From Anaerolineaceae bacterium UBA5365 (lineage in GTDB: Bacteria > Chloroflexota > Anaerolineae > Anaerolineales > Anaerolineaceae), in contig DHPL01000005.1 of assembly GCA_002407905.1 (NCBI GenBank), positions 37,976 through 44,702 on the forward strand: a stretch of DNA of 6,727 nt, in the 5' to 3' direction. Below are positions 1 through 5,862 of the stretch, piece after piece. Position 1 is the stretch's first letter, and every line of letters starts with the position of its first letter. Made by a program: the position numbers and the translations under genes. Under the pieces are notes generated by a model. The model worked only from the letters and a program-made list of their open reading frames with translations. It had not been told where the DNA came from and did not search any database.

Positions 1-1101
1 GCGAAACGCCGCCAGGCATGGGAGGGCTGGTACGGGCCGGTAGCCGCCTCGCGCTGGACCACCGCATTTTGGAACGCCTTGGCCTGGGCGATCTTTGCCG
101 GGGCCTTCATGGCATCTGTTTATCATTTCACGCTTGTAGAACCAACACCATTGGGCAATATCCTTTTGCTGCTCACCGCCGGCGCGCGCCTGGCTGCGTA
201 CATCGGCGGGACCGTATCCGAGATCGGCTACCTGCGCGGCACCTGGATGGATGGAGCCCAGCGCCTGGCCTGGCTGGAAGACTACGCAGCCGGCGAGCAT
301 GAGGCGGGAAAATTGGCCGCCCCGGAAACTTTGGCAGACGGTATCCGCGTGGAAGGCCTCAGTTTTGCCTATCCCGGCAGTGAAAAACTGGTCCTGGATG
401 GCATCGACCTGCATTTTGAACCTGGTTCAGTTGTGGCCATCGTCGGCGAAAACGGCGCCGGGAAGAGCACGCTGGTGAAACTCCTGGCCAAACTTTACGC
501 TCCCAGCAAGGGGCGCATCCTGGTTGGCGGCCAGGACCTCCGGGACCTGGATAGCGCCTCCTGGCGCGGCAAACTCAGCGGTGCCTTTCAGGACTTTTTC
601 AAGTTTGAGTTCAAAACCCAGCACGCCGTAGGCCTGGGGGATTTAGCCAAGATGGACGACCGCCCCGCGGTAGAGCGCGCAATTAACGAAGCCGGTGCCG
701 ATGACCTCCTGGCCCGATTGCCCCGCGGACTGGACACCCAATTGGGGGCTGCCTGGCCGGAAGGCGTGGAGCTCAGTTTTGGCCAATGGCAGAAACTGGC
801 GGTTGCCCGCGGGTTTATGCGTCCCACGCCCCTGCTTTTGATTCTGGACGAACCCACCGCCGCCCTGGATGCCGAAACAGAAAGCGGGCTCTTTGAGCGC
901 TACGCTCAGGCTGCCCGCAAGCGTAGGGATGGCCGCATCACCATTCTGATCTCGCACCGTTTCAGCACCGTGCGCATCGCTGACAAGATCGTGGTTTTGG
1001 ATGGCAGCCGTCTGGTCGAAACCGGCAGCCACGCCGAACTCATGGCTAAAGAAGGCCGCTACGCGGACTTGTACCGCATCCAGGCCAAGGGTTACCGGTA
1101 A
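1..1101 (+). CDS. ABC exporter half-transporter, C-terminal part (5'-truncated by window edge)
   Basis: ATP-driven membrane transporter of the exporter (subfamily B-like) type; substrate unknown. The reading frame is open from base 1, so the start lies outside the window; 366 residues are visible. Residues about 22-43 form a hydrophobic helix and about 51-67 a second one, the end of the transmembrane domain. The ATPase domain follows from about residue 116: A-loop Tyr124, Walker A GENGAGKST at 149-157, Q-loop Gln197, signature LSFGQ at 258-262, Walker B LLLILDE ending at Glu284, D-loop through Asp290, and switch His319. All catalytic elements are present, so the domain should be active as a dimer. 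The third signature position is Phe instead of the usual Gly. The stretch after the Q-loop (DFFKFEF...VGLGD) resembles peptide/lantibiotic-type exporters, but that is only a resemblance. It ends 78 bases before the msrA stop, convergent, with no clear terminator between. Confidence 0.93.
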   Translation, partial: AKRRQAWEGWYGPVAASRWTTAFWNALAWAIFAGAFMASVYHFTLVEPTPLGNILLLLTAGARLAAYIGGTVSEIGYLRGTWMDGAQRLAWLEDYAAGEHEAGKLAAPETLADGIRVEGLSFAYPGSEKLVLDGIDLHFEPGSVVAIVGENGAGKSTLVKLLAKLYAPSKGRILVGGQDLRDLDSASWRGKLSGAFQDFFKFEFKTQHAVGLGDLAKMDDRPAVERAINEAGADDLLARLPRGLDTQLGAAWPEGVELSFGQWQKLAVARGFMRPTPLLLILDEPTAALDAETESGLFERYAQAARKRRDGRITILISHRFSTVRIADKIVVLDGSRLVETGSHAELMAKEGRYADLYRIQAKGYR

Positions 1102-1179
1102 GTGCCAAAAAACCTAAGCAAGCCTCAAAAGAGGTCCGTCAGATATTGCCCTCCCGATAATTAAAAAAGGGAGCTTTGC

Positions 1180-1677
1180 TCAGTTATTCAAAAACGAAGG
1201 AATCGGCCGCAAATAATGGCAGGTATAGCCATTGGGCAGGCGCTGCAAATAATCCTGATGGTACCCTTCGGCCGTCCAAAATTCTGTTAACGGCTCCAGG
1301 CTGGTTACCACGGGACCGCGCCAGACGCCGCTGGCATCCACCCGGGCGATCATCGCTTCCGCCTTTTCTTTTTGCGCTTCATTGCGGTAAAAAATCGCGG
1401 AGCGGTAGGAACTGCCCAGGTCGTTGCCTTGGCGGTCCAGGGTGGTGGGGTCGTGCATGCGGAAGAAGAAATCCAGTAATTGGTCTATGGAGATGATTGC
1501 AGGGTCAAACTCGATACGCAATGCTTCGGCATGTCCGGGATGGTTTTGATAGCTGGGGTGGCTGTTACTGCCGCCGGTATAGCCTACCTCGGTATCCAGC
1601 ACACCGGGAAGGGCTCGGAAAAGTTCTTCCATGCCCCAGAAGCAGCCCCCTGCCAGTACAAGTGTATCTTTGCTCAT
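1180..1677 (-). CDS. msrA: Peptide-methionine (S)-S-oxide reductase MsrA
   Basis: Cytoplasmic repair enzyme that reduces the S epimer of methionine sulfoxide in proteins and free methionine, normally recycled by thioredoxin. The 165-residue product is the usual length of a single-domain MsrA. It has the GCFWG active-site motif at residues 11-15 with nucleophile Cys12, VGYTGG at 31-36, GHAE at 48-51, a [11 protein letters not shown] segment at 76-86 and YHQDYL near 139-144. The NHPGHAE variant marks the subgroup that lacks the extra cysteine found in the EVC.G.TGH form. The only other cysteine is Cys153 near the C terminus, the candidate resolving residue. There is no Shine-Dalgarno before the ATG. 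A TATACT hexamer on the minus strand ends 7 bases upstream, so the transcript may be leaderless. It is divergent from msrB across 23 bases, and together the two enzymes cover both sulfoxide epimers. Confidence 0.97.
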   Translation of the reverse strand: MSKDTLVLAGGCFWGMEELFRALPGVLDTEVGYTGGSNSHPSYQNHPGHAEALRIEFDPAIISIDQLLDFFFRMHDPTTLDRQGNDLGSSYRSAIFYRNEAQKEKAEAMIARVDASGVWRGPVVTSLEPLTEFWTAEGYHQDYLQRLPNGYTCHYLRPIPSFLNN

Positions 1678-1682
1678 ATAAC

Positions 1683-1696
1683 ATAGTATATACTAT
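1683..1696. promoter_or_regulatory. Perfect palindrome with a -10-like hexamer on each strand, msrA/msrB divergent promoter
   Basis: ATAGTATATACTAT is identical to its reverse complement and sits at the centre of the 23-base gap between the msrA and msrB start codons. It contains TATACT on the plus strand (1689-1694) and TATACT on the minus strand (1690 to 1685), each one mismatch from TATAAT, overlapping by two bases. Counting 6-7 bases downstream places a start at or beside the msrB ATG (1701) and the msrA ATG (1677). No convincing -35 element is visible at 16-18 bases on either side. The alternative is a dimeric repressor operator; the two roles are not exclusive. Confidence 0.6.
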
Positions 1697-1700
1697 TTGT

Positions 1701-2078
1701 ATGAAAACAAATAACAAACTTACAGCTGAACAAAAAGCCGTGCTCTTTGAAGCTGCGACTGAAAGGCCCTTCAGCGGGTATTACCTCCATCATAGCGCCG
1801 ATGGCACCTACACCTGCGCAAACTGCGGCGCGAAACTCTTTGAAAGCGCGCGCAAGTTCGAAGCGCATTGCGGCTGGCCCAGCTTCGACCAATCCATTCC
1901 CGGTGCGATCGAGTACCTGGAGGATAAGAGCCACGGGATGCAGCGCGTTGAGGTCCGCTGCGCGGCTTGCCACGGCCACCTTGGCCATGTTTTCGAAGAC
2001 GGTCCGCGGGAAACCACAGGCCAGCGTTACTGCATCAATTCCCTGGCTTTGGGCTTCGAGGACGCAGAGCAACAGTAA
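1701..2078 (+). CDS. msrB: Peptide-methionine (R)-S-oxide reductase MsrB
   Basis: Reduces the R epimer of methionine sulfoxide in proteins, complementing MsrA. The 125-residue product is a complete single-domain MsrB. Zinc ligands are in two CxxC pairs, Cys39/Cys42 and Cys87/Cys90. The catalytic cysteine is Cys111 in the RYCINS motif. GWPSF is at 58-62 and is preceded by Cys57. Its 54-residue distance from Cys111 matches, as I recall, the recycling pair Cys63/Cys117 of Neisseria MsrB, so Cys57 is the likely resolving cysteine. The frame stays open further upstream to 1497, but that extension lies antisense inside msrA. The ATG at 1701 starts exactly where MsrB homology is expected and just after the shared promoter. 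There is no Shine-Dalgarno; TATACT ends 6 bases before the ATG, suggesting a leaderless mRNA. Confidence 0.97.
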   Translation: MKTNNKLTAEQKAVLFEAATERPFSGYYLHHSADGTYTCANCGAKLFESARKFEAHCGWPSFDQSIPGAIEYLEDKSHGMQRVEVRCAACHGHLGHVFEDGPRETTGQRYCINSLALGFEDAEQQ

Positions 2079-2123
2079 AGTTTTATCTACCCGGTTGTCA
2101 GGTCCAGCGCTGTTTAGCCTTGC

Positions 2124-2657
2124 CTACTTGTACAAGGCCAGTGCCTGTTTCTGCCGTTCGTTAAGTGAAATTTTTGGGTTTCTCGCGTTTGGGTAAATCT
2201 CTGCGGCCTCCCACAGCCCCCGATGCAAACTGCTTGCGATACCAATGGCTACTCCGCGGTCTTTAAGTTCTGCATATAGTTCAAGGGCATCAAAGAGGTA
2301 TACGGCGTCAATACTCCATGAGCGTGTACCCAATTCCCGATCAGCATTAAGGGGTCTCGGCCCCACTAGAACCAGATAATAATCAGGCAAGGTATTCGGT
2401 GTGATATCCAAAACCGATTCGTACCTTGAATACCACTTCACATTGACGTTCTTACCAGCCAGTTCACCCGTTGTGAACCAACCGTCATATGCCTTGTTTG
2501 AACCAGAACCAGCAAGCCGGAGATCAAAGATCTGTGCAGCGATGAATTCCCCCAGGTTGCCGATATTTGCCGGCCGGTGTACAAGCCGGGCAATTTCTTC
2601 TTCGAGCGCGTTGCGGCGCTTGACCAATTCAGCAAGTAAAGCCAGGTCTTCGTTCAT
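2124..2657 (-). CDS. Uncharacterised protein with a PD-(D/E)XK nuclease-like core
   Basis: I do not recognise a named family with certainty. The 177-residue product starts with a charged helix (about 1-27). It then shows NIGNLGEFIAAQIF at 31-44, KAYDGWF at 55-61 and GKNVNVKWYS at 68-77, and ends in a mixed region rich in Leu/Ala/Tyr. The order Glu37, Asp58, Asn72-x-Lys74 resembles the E...D...(D/E/Q/N)xK arrangement of the PD-(D/E)XK nuclease fold, with Asn where acidic or Gln is usual. Nuclease activity is therefore only a hypothesis; an inactive, DNA-binding or unrelated fold is possible. The start is supported by AGGAG at 2668-2664, 6 bases from the ATG. This site is buried in a strong hairpin. 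Two hand-counted 60-base rows are 43% and 47% G+C, against 62-68% in rows of the ABC and ycaQ genes, suggesting foreign origin. It lies downstream of the DUF1801-like gene on the same strand. Confidence 0.85.
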   Translation of the reverse strand: MNEDLALLAELVKRRNALEEEIARLVHRPANIGNLGEFIAAQIFDLRLAGSGSNKAYDGWFTTGELAGKNVNVKWYSRYESVLDITPNTLPDYYLVLVGPRPLNADRELGTRSWSIDAVYLFDALELYAELKDRGVAIGIASSLHRGLWEAAEIYPNARNPKISLNERQKQALALYK

Positions 2658-2664
2658 TTTCAGC

Positions 2665-2696
2665 TCCTGAAAGGCCTTAAATACGGCCTTTCAGGA
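2665..2696 (-). promoter_or_regulatory. Perfect 12-bp hairpin covering the ribosome-binding site of the 2124-2657 gene
   Basis: Arms at 2665-2676 and 2685-2696 are exact reverse complements (TCCTGAAAGGCC and GGCCTTTCAGGA), with an 8-base loop. In the minus-strand RNA the downstream arm ends in AGGA, the first four bases of the AGGAG Shine-Dalgarno (2668-2664) of the nuclease-like gene, whose ATG follows 6 bases later. Neither strand has a T-run after the stem, which argues against an intrinsic terminator. The likely effect is repression of translation unless the hairpin is opened. A protein-binding operator or an mRNA processing site is an alternative. Confidence 0.75.
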
Positions 2697-2713
2697 AGCA
2701 ATTTAACCACAGC

Positions 2714-3148
2714 TTAGGCAACAGCCTTTTTGATCAGCTGAACAATTCGCTCTTCTGTTTGCTTATCCAGGCTCGTCACCGCATAAGCGGTCGGCCAGAA
2801 CGCGCCATCGTCCAGCTGGGCAACATCGTTGAAACCCAAGGTGGAGTAGCGCGTATCGAAGCGCTTGGATGCCTGAAAGAAGCAGAGCACTTTGCCGTCC
2901 TTGGCATAGGCTTGCATCCCGTACCAGGTGCGCGGCATCAGCTCCGGGGCAGCCTGGGTGATCAGCTCATGCAGCCTTTTGGCGATCTTCTGGTCGCTGC
3001 CTTCCATCTCGGCAATTTTCTCCTGCACCGCCTTTTCCCCCGCGGCGCGATCCTTACCAGCCTTGGCTTCTGCCTTTAATTCTGCCGCGCGGGCCTTCAT
3101 CGCCTCTTTCTCTGCTGCTGAAAACCCAGCTTCTTCTTTCTTTGCCAT
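2714..3148 (-). CDS. DUF1801-like (YdhG-type) small protein
   Basis: The function is not established. The fold family includes YdhG/DUF1801 proteins, sometimes annotated as iron chaperones, but that role is not proven for this branch. The 144-residue product has a highly charged Lys/Ala/Glu-rich helical N terminus (about 1-50). A compact domain follows, with PRTWYGMQAYAKDGKVLCFF at 72-91, RYSTLGF at 100-106 and a short DDGAFWPTAYAV segment at 113-124, all typical of DUF1801 relatives. The start is the internal ATG at 3148: it has AGGAGG at 3159-3154 with a 5-base spacer, whereas the upstream in-frame ATG at 3169 has none and would place the Shine-Dalgarno inside the coding region. Homologues as I know them also begin MAKK. 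It is the first gene of a probable two-gene unit, 56 bases upstream of the nuclease-like gene. Confidence 0.9.
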   Translation of the reverse strand: MAKKEEAGFSAAEKEAMKARAAELKAEAKAGKDRAAGEKAVQEKIAEMEGSDQKIAKRLHELITQAAPELMPRTWYGMQAYAKDGKVLCFFQASKRFDTRYSTLGFNDVAQLDDGAFWPTAYAVTSLDKQTEERIVQLIKKAVA

Positions 3149-3153
3149 CCTTG

Positions 3154-3159
3154 CCTCCT
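3154..3159 (-). promoter_or_regulatory. Strong Shine-Dalgarno deciding the start of the DUF1801-like gene
   Basis: The minus strand reads AGGAGG followed by 5 bases (CAAGG) and ATG at 3148. This is the best ribosome-binding site in the window. It selects the second in-frame ATG over the one at 3169, shortening the product from 151 to 144 residues. Confidence 0.85.
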
Positions 3160-3186
3160 GTATATCCAAGATCTGCTATCAGGCGA

Positions 3187-3216
3187 ATATTAATCCCGCC
3201 ATGGAAAACGATTCAA
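3187..3216 (-). promoter_or_regulatory. Possible sigma-70-type promoter for the DUF1801-like gene
   Basis: The minus strand has TTGAAT (3216-3211) as a -35-like element and TAATAT (3192-3187) as a -10-like element with an 18-base spacer, each 4 of 6 to consensus. A start about 7 bases further on would give a leader of roughly 30 bases containing the AGGAGG site, consistent with a conventional leadered gene. The match is weak and unsupported by anything else. Confidence 0.35.
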
Positions 3217-3255
3217 GCGTAAGCATATACAAATCCGAAAGCCTCTCAGAACATC

Positions 3256-3281
3256 AAAAACGCCTCCCTGGCGGAGGCGTT
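3256..3281 (-). terminator. Intrinsic terminator of the DUF35 gene
   Basis: A perfect 9-bp stem (AACGCCTCC at 3259-3267, GGAGGCGTT at 3273-3281) with a 5-base loop is followed on the minus strand by a T5 tract (3260-3256). It lies 20 bases past the stop of the DUF35 gene in the right orientation. It also separates that gene from the DUF1801-like unit downstream. Confidence 0.9.
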
Positions 3282-3300
3282 CATTGGACTGATTGGATGC

Positions 3301-3702
3301 TTATTTGGCCATGATCGGGCGGAACTTATACCCGTAAACCAGCATACCCCGCTCGTCCCCATCGCTGCGGATCTTGCGGGTCACCATCTCCACCGGCATC
3401 CCGATCTGCACCTCTTCAGGCGCCAGGTCGGTCAGTTGGGCAGTCACTACCGGGCCTTCATCAAGCTTGACCAGGGCAATGGCATACGGAGCCTGTTCCT
3501 CAAAGCCCGCGGGGGCATGGTTCATCACGGTGTAGCTGTAAACTTCGCCGTGACCGCTGAAAGTGAAGGGGGTCTTGGCTTCGCCGCCGCACTCGGGGCA
3601 GATATCGCGCGGGGGGAAGATTTTATGCGCGCAATGCGGGCAAGTTTCGCCCTGCAGAGCGTACCGTTGTTTTTTCAAACGCCAATAGCGTGGAACTTCC
3701 AT
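3301..3702 (-). CDS. DUF35-type zinc-ribbon/OB-fold protein
   Basis: Small acyl-CoA-associated accessory protein. Family members usually work beside a thiolase-like enzyme, where the OB-fold/zinc-ribbon subunit helps shape a complex that handles acyl-CoA (known for archaeal thiolase/HMG-CoA synthase complexes). The 133-residue product has the standard layout. An N-terminal helix MEVPRYWRLKKQRY comes first, then a rubredoxin-like zinc ribbon with Cys21/Cys24 and Cys35/Cys38 (CPHC...CPEC). An OB-fold follows from about residue 45 (GEVYSYTVMNHAP..., ALVKLDEG) to the C-terminal YGYKFRP. All four zinc ligands are present. The start at 3702 is supported by GGAG at 3715-3712, 9 bases upstream. No thiolase gene is in the window on this strand, so its partner is either encoded elsewhere or absent. 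It is followed by its own terminator and appears monocistronic. Confidence 0.93.
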   Translation of the reverse strand: MEVPRYWRLKKQRYALQGETCPHCAHKIFPPRDICPECGGEAKTPFTFSGHGEVYSYTVMNHAPAGFEEQAPYAIALVKLDEGPVVTAQLTDLAPEEVQIGMPVEMVTRKIRSDGDERGMLVYGYKFRPIMAK

Positions 3703-3963
3703 GTTTAATCACTCCAATACCAGTTTCAGAGACCTAGTTTAGGACTTCGAGGCTCTCAAGAACTATCAAAACAGCCAATTTATTGGGTCTACGCGCAGTT
3801 TTTGCCCTCATTTACTGTCAAAATGCCCTTGTTTTCAAAGAAACTGCGAATTGAGAACATAGTTCTTATAACCGTGACCCAGCAGGTAAAAACTGCTGGT
3901 ACGGAGCAGATGATTCGCCCCCTCAGATGAAAAACAGGCCAGCCTTCAGCTATAATCGCCGGC
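3703..3963. other. Intergenic region between the DUF35 and ycaQ start codons
   Basis: This 261-base spacer between divergent genes holds no reading frame I can support. Visible structure: a 13-base palindrome AGAACATAGTTCT at 3854-3866; an inverted repeat CCAGCAG/CTGCTGG at 3879-3899 with a 7-base loop and no following T-run; and the ycaQ promoter at its right end. The span 3716-3850 shows nothing beyond low-scoring promoter-like strings. Confidence 0.7.
3927..3956 (+). promoter_or_regulatory. ycaQ promoter, predicted to make a leaderless transcript
   Basis: A perfect TATAAT at 3951-3956 is preceded by ATGAAA at 3927-3932 (4 of 6 to the -35 consensus) with an 18-base spacer. Only 7 bases separate the hexamer from the ATG at 3964, so initiation at the usual distance falls on or next to the start codon. 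Confidence 0.7.
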
Positions 3964-5199
3964 ATGCCCTCCGGATTAACCCTCACCAAGCCCCAAGGTC
4001 GAAAACTGATGCTGCACACGCTTGGCCTGGCCGTTCCGCCTAGCCGCAAAGCAGGCATGCCGGAGCTGCTCGCCGCCATCCGGCGCATCCACCAATGCCA
4101 GATCGATTCGATCAGCGTGGCCGCCAGGGCGCATCTGCACATCCTCTTCAGCCGCGTCGGCGCCTTCGACCCCGCCTTGCTGGACCGAGCTCTGGCGGAT
4201 GGCGCGCTGTTTGAATACTTCGCTCACGCCATGTGCTTCCTTCCCATCGAGGACTACCCCATCTGGCGGCGCGACATGCTGGACCGCACCCACATCCGCC
4301 CGCGCTTCAAGGCCTGGGCAGCAAAAAACGCGGCAGCCATCGATGCAATGCGCGCGCATCTGCAGCAGTCCGGACCGGTCCGCTCCAGCGATTTTGAAAG
4401 CAAGGAAAAGCGCGGCGTCTGGTGGGATTGGAAGCTGGAGAAAAACTGCCTGGAATACTTCTTTTATGTCGGCGAGGTAATGATCCGCGAGCGGCGCAGT
4501 TTCCAGCGCGTCTACGATTTGCAGGAACGCGTTTTGCCTGGTTGGGATGAGGGCAAGGTGCCCTCCCGCGAGGCAGCCACCCAAATCAAGATCCTTCTGG
4601 CTGCCCGGGCCCTGGGCATCGCTAGCCCTGCCTGGCTGGCGGACTACTTCTACGTGAATAAAACCCCAGCCAACGCTGCCATCAAGGCTCTGGCTGAAGA
4701 AGGCAGGCTGCTGCCGGCTGAAATTGAAGGGCTGCATGGCGGCTTTTACATCGCCCAAGAGAACCTTGCCTTGGCCCAGGCAGCGGCCGGCGGCAACCTC
4801 AATGCCCGGCATGCCAGCCTGCTTTCCATGTTCGACCCCCTGGTGCACAACCGCCAGCGCGCGCGGGAACTCTTCGATTTTGACTACACGATTGAAGTCT
4901 ATACCCCGCCAGCCCAGCGGGTCTACGGATATTACGTCCTGCCCATTCTCGTTGGCGATAAGCTGGTTGGCAGGGTGGACCTGAAAGCCTGGCGCAAAGA
5001 AGGCTACCTGGAAGCGGTCAAACTGCACCTGGAACCTGGCGTGCGTCCAACTGCAGGGCTGCTGCGCGGCCTGACCAAAGCGCTGAACGATTACCGGGTG
5101 TGGATAGGTCTAAGCTGCACCCGCCTGAGCGCTTCGGCTCCGCAGGACCTGCTAGGGCCCCTCCAAAGCGCGCTCGAGGCGCTGGAAACCAATAATTAA
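3964..5199 (+). CDS. ycaQ: YcaQ/AlkX-type winged-helix DNA glycosylase (HTH_42 family)
   Basis: Predicted DNA repair glycosylase of the family that includes E. coli YcaQ and Streptomyces AlkZ, which remove alkylated bases and unhook interstrand crosslinks. The 411-residue product is full length for the family. The diagnostic segment is RRIHQCQIDSISVAARAH at 40-57, containing the catalytic-type motif Gln46-Ile47-Asp48. QxD is the YcaQ/AlkX form, whereas AlkZ has QxQ. Downstream are FEYFAHAMCFLP at about 83-94, a WWDWK segment near 144-148, winged-helix repeats through the middle, and a C-terminal DP.VHNRQRARELFDFDYTIEVYTPP...YGYYVLPILVGDKLVGRVDLKA block at about 290-340. This block is highly typical of YcaQ. 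The ATG at 3964 is preceded by no Shine-Dalgarno but by a perfect TATAAT. A long open frame antisense to it is a GC-bias shadow. It ends 35 bases from the convergent phosphoesterase gene with no terminator seen. Confidence 0.93.
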   Translation: MPSGLTLTKPQGRKLMLHTLGLAVPPSRKAGMPELLAAIRRIHQCQIDSISVAARAHLHILFSRVGAFDPALLDRALADGALFEYFAHAMCFLPIEDYPIWRRDMLDRTHIRPRFKAWAAKNAAAIDAMRAHLQQSGPVRSSDFESKEKRGVWWDWKLEKNCLEYFFYVGEVMIRERRSFQRVYDLQERVLPGWDEGKVPSREAATQIKILLAARALGIASPAWLADYFYVNKTPANAAIKALAEEGRLLPAEIEGLHGGFYIAQENLALAQAAAGGNLNARHASLLSMFDPLVHNRQRARELFDFDYTIEVYTPPAQRVYGYYVLPILVGDKLVGRVDLKAWRKEGYLEAVKLHLEPGVRPTAGLLRGLTKALNDYRVWIGLSCTRLSASAPQDLLGPLQSALEALETNN

Positions 5200-5234
5200 A
5201 CGGTTGAGTGCCGGAATTCTTACGCCTAAAAGCC

Positions 5235-5807
5235 CTATTCGCAGGTGCTGCTCCGAATCAGCCCCTCGCCAAAACCGAAGCGTTCGGTTTCGTGTGCCCT
5301 GCCGCTGCCTTGCAGGCAAAGCAGCGAGACGCTTTCGATCCTGATCCGCCAGCGGTAACTTTCCTGCTCCAAATAATTCACAACCTTAGGCAGCACTGTT
5401 GGGGTCAGTTCGTGCATGGATGCCAGGGTGATATGCGGTACCCAGTTGGCAGGTTGGTAATAGGGCCCCAGATCTGTGCTCATCGGTAGAGTCAGGTCAA
5501 AGAGCTGCCGATGCAAAGCTGCCAACCGCGGGCTGGGCACAACCTTCAGATAAACCGTTGGTGCCTCGCCGCTAAACAACCCCAGGCCGTCCACCCGCGC
5601 AGTCATGGGCTCCATGCGCTTCGTCCAGCGGTCCAGCCCATCCACCAGGGCAGGCAGATCGTAATCCTCCGCCACTTGCCAGGTAAGATGCGGCAGCGGC
5701 GTGGTGTCCAGCACGTAGCGTAATCCAAACCGGGCTTCCAGGTCCCGCCAGATCTTAAAAACCCGGTCGAAATGGGGTTGATTAAGCAAGCTCACCAGCG
5801 CGTACAT
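5235..5807 (-). CDS. 2H phosphoesterase superfamily protein (2'-5' RNA ligase-like)
   Basis: Predicted cytoplasmic enzyme of the 2H superfamily, whose members act on 2',3'-cyclic phosphate or 2'-5' linked RNA and related nucleotides; the true substrate here is unknown. The 190-residue product has the two defining HxT motifs, HLT at residues 40-42 and HIT at 125-127, spaced as in 2'-5' RNA ligase/cyclic phosphodiesterase relatives, with hydrophobic strands around each (LPHLTWQV and WVPHITLAS). The N terminus MYALVSLLN is the expected first strand, so the start at 5807 is right. There is no Shine-Dalgarno. A perfect minus-strand TATAAT ends 6 bases before the ATG, suggesting a leaderless mRNA. 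It is divergent from the LysM gene across 62 bases and convergent with ycaQ. A general LigT-like label is safer than a named enzyme such as ThpR. Confidence 0.9.
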   Translation of the reverse strand: MYALVSLLNQPHFDRVFKIWRDLEARFGLRYVLDTTPLPHLTWQVAEDYDLPALVDGLDRWTKRMEPMTARVDGLGLFSGEAPTVYLKVVPSPRLAALHRQLFDLTLPMSTDLGPYYQPANWVPHITLASMHELTPTVLPKVVNYLEQESYRWRIRIESVSLLCLQGSGRAHETERFGFGEGLIRSSTCE

Positions 5808-5813
5808 AGCTTC

Positions 5814-5819
5814 ATTATA
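5814..5819 (-). promoter_or_regulatory. -10 element of the 2H phosphoesterase gene, leaderless type
   Basis: The minus strand has a perfect TATAAT with 6 bases before the ATG at 5807, so the predicted start is the first base of the start codon. No good -35 is seen at 16-18 bases. On the plus strand the overlapping bases 5816-5821 read TATACT, giving a near-palindrome (ATTATACTAAT, 5814-5824). Confidence 0.6.
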
Positions 5820-5853
5820 CTAATTGGCCCTGCGTTTTAGCCGTCATGAATCG

Positions 5854-5862
5854 TGTTATCAT
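5854..5862 (+). promoter_or_regulatory. Extended -10 element of the LysM gene, leaderless type
   Basis: TGT followed by TATCAT (5 of 6 to TATAAT) forms an extended -10. The hexamer ends 7 bases before the ATG at 5870. This supports 5870 as the start instead of the in-frame ATG at 5846, which lies upstream of the element. The absence of a -35 is acceptable for an extended -10. Confidence 0.5.

Noticed and set aside
1151..1173. CTCCC/GGGAG stem between the ABC gene and msrA as a terminator
   Set aside because: Only 5 bp with a 13-base A/T-rich loop and no T-run after it on either strand.
1497..1700. 5' extension of the msrB frame to 1497
   Set aside because: It would run antisense through msrA; MsrB homology and the promoter both point to the ATG at 1701.
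2117..2138. GCCTTG/CAAGGC stem and CTTGTACAAG palindrome near the end of the nuclease-like gene
   Set aside because: Mostly inside the coding end of that gene, short, and lacking a T-run; likely chance.
2124..3148. DUF1801-like plus nuclease-like genes as a toxin-antitoxin or defence pair
   Set aside because: Same strand and 56 bases apart, but neither family is a known toxin or antitoxin, composition differs, and no other defence gene is nearby; only the hairpin hints at special control.
3879..3899. CCAGCAG/CTGCTGG inverted repeat as a terminator
   Set aside because: 7-bp stem without a T-run on either strand, between two divergent genes where no terminator is needed.
3789..4142. 117-residue minus-strand open frame across the ycaQ start and promoter
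   Set aside because: It overlaps the start of ycaQ antisense, has no recognisable motif and no Shine-Dalgarno; the intergenic part does not resemble a gene remnant.
3976..5028. 350-residue open frame on the minus strand opposite ycaQ
   Set aside because: It lies fully antisense to a clearly recognisable YcaQ protein, has no family features, and is the kind of frame produced by strong third-position G+C bias.
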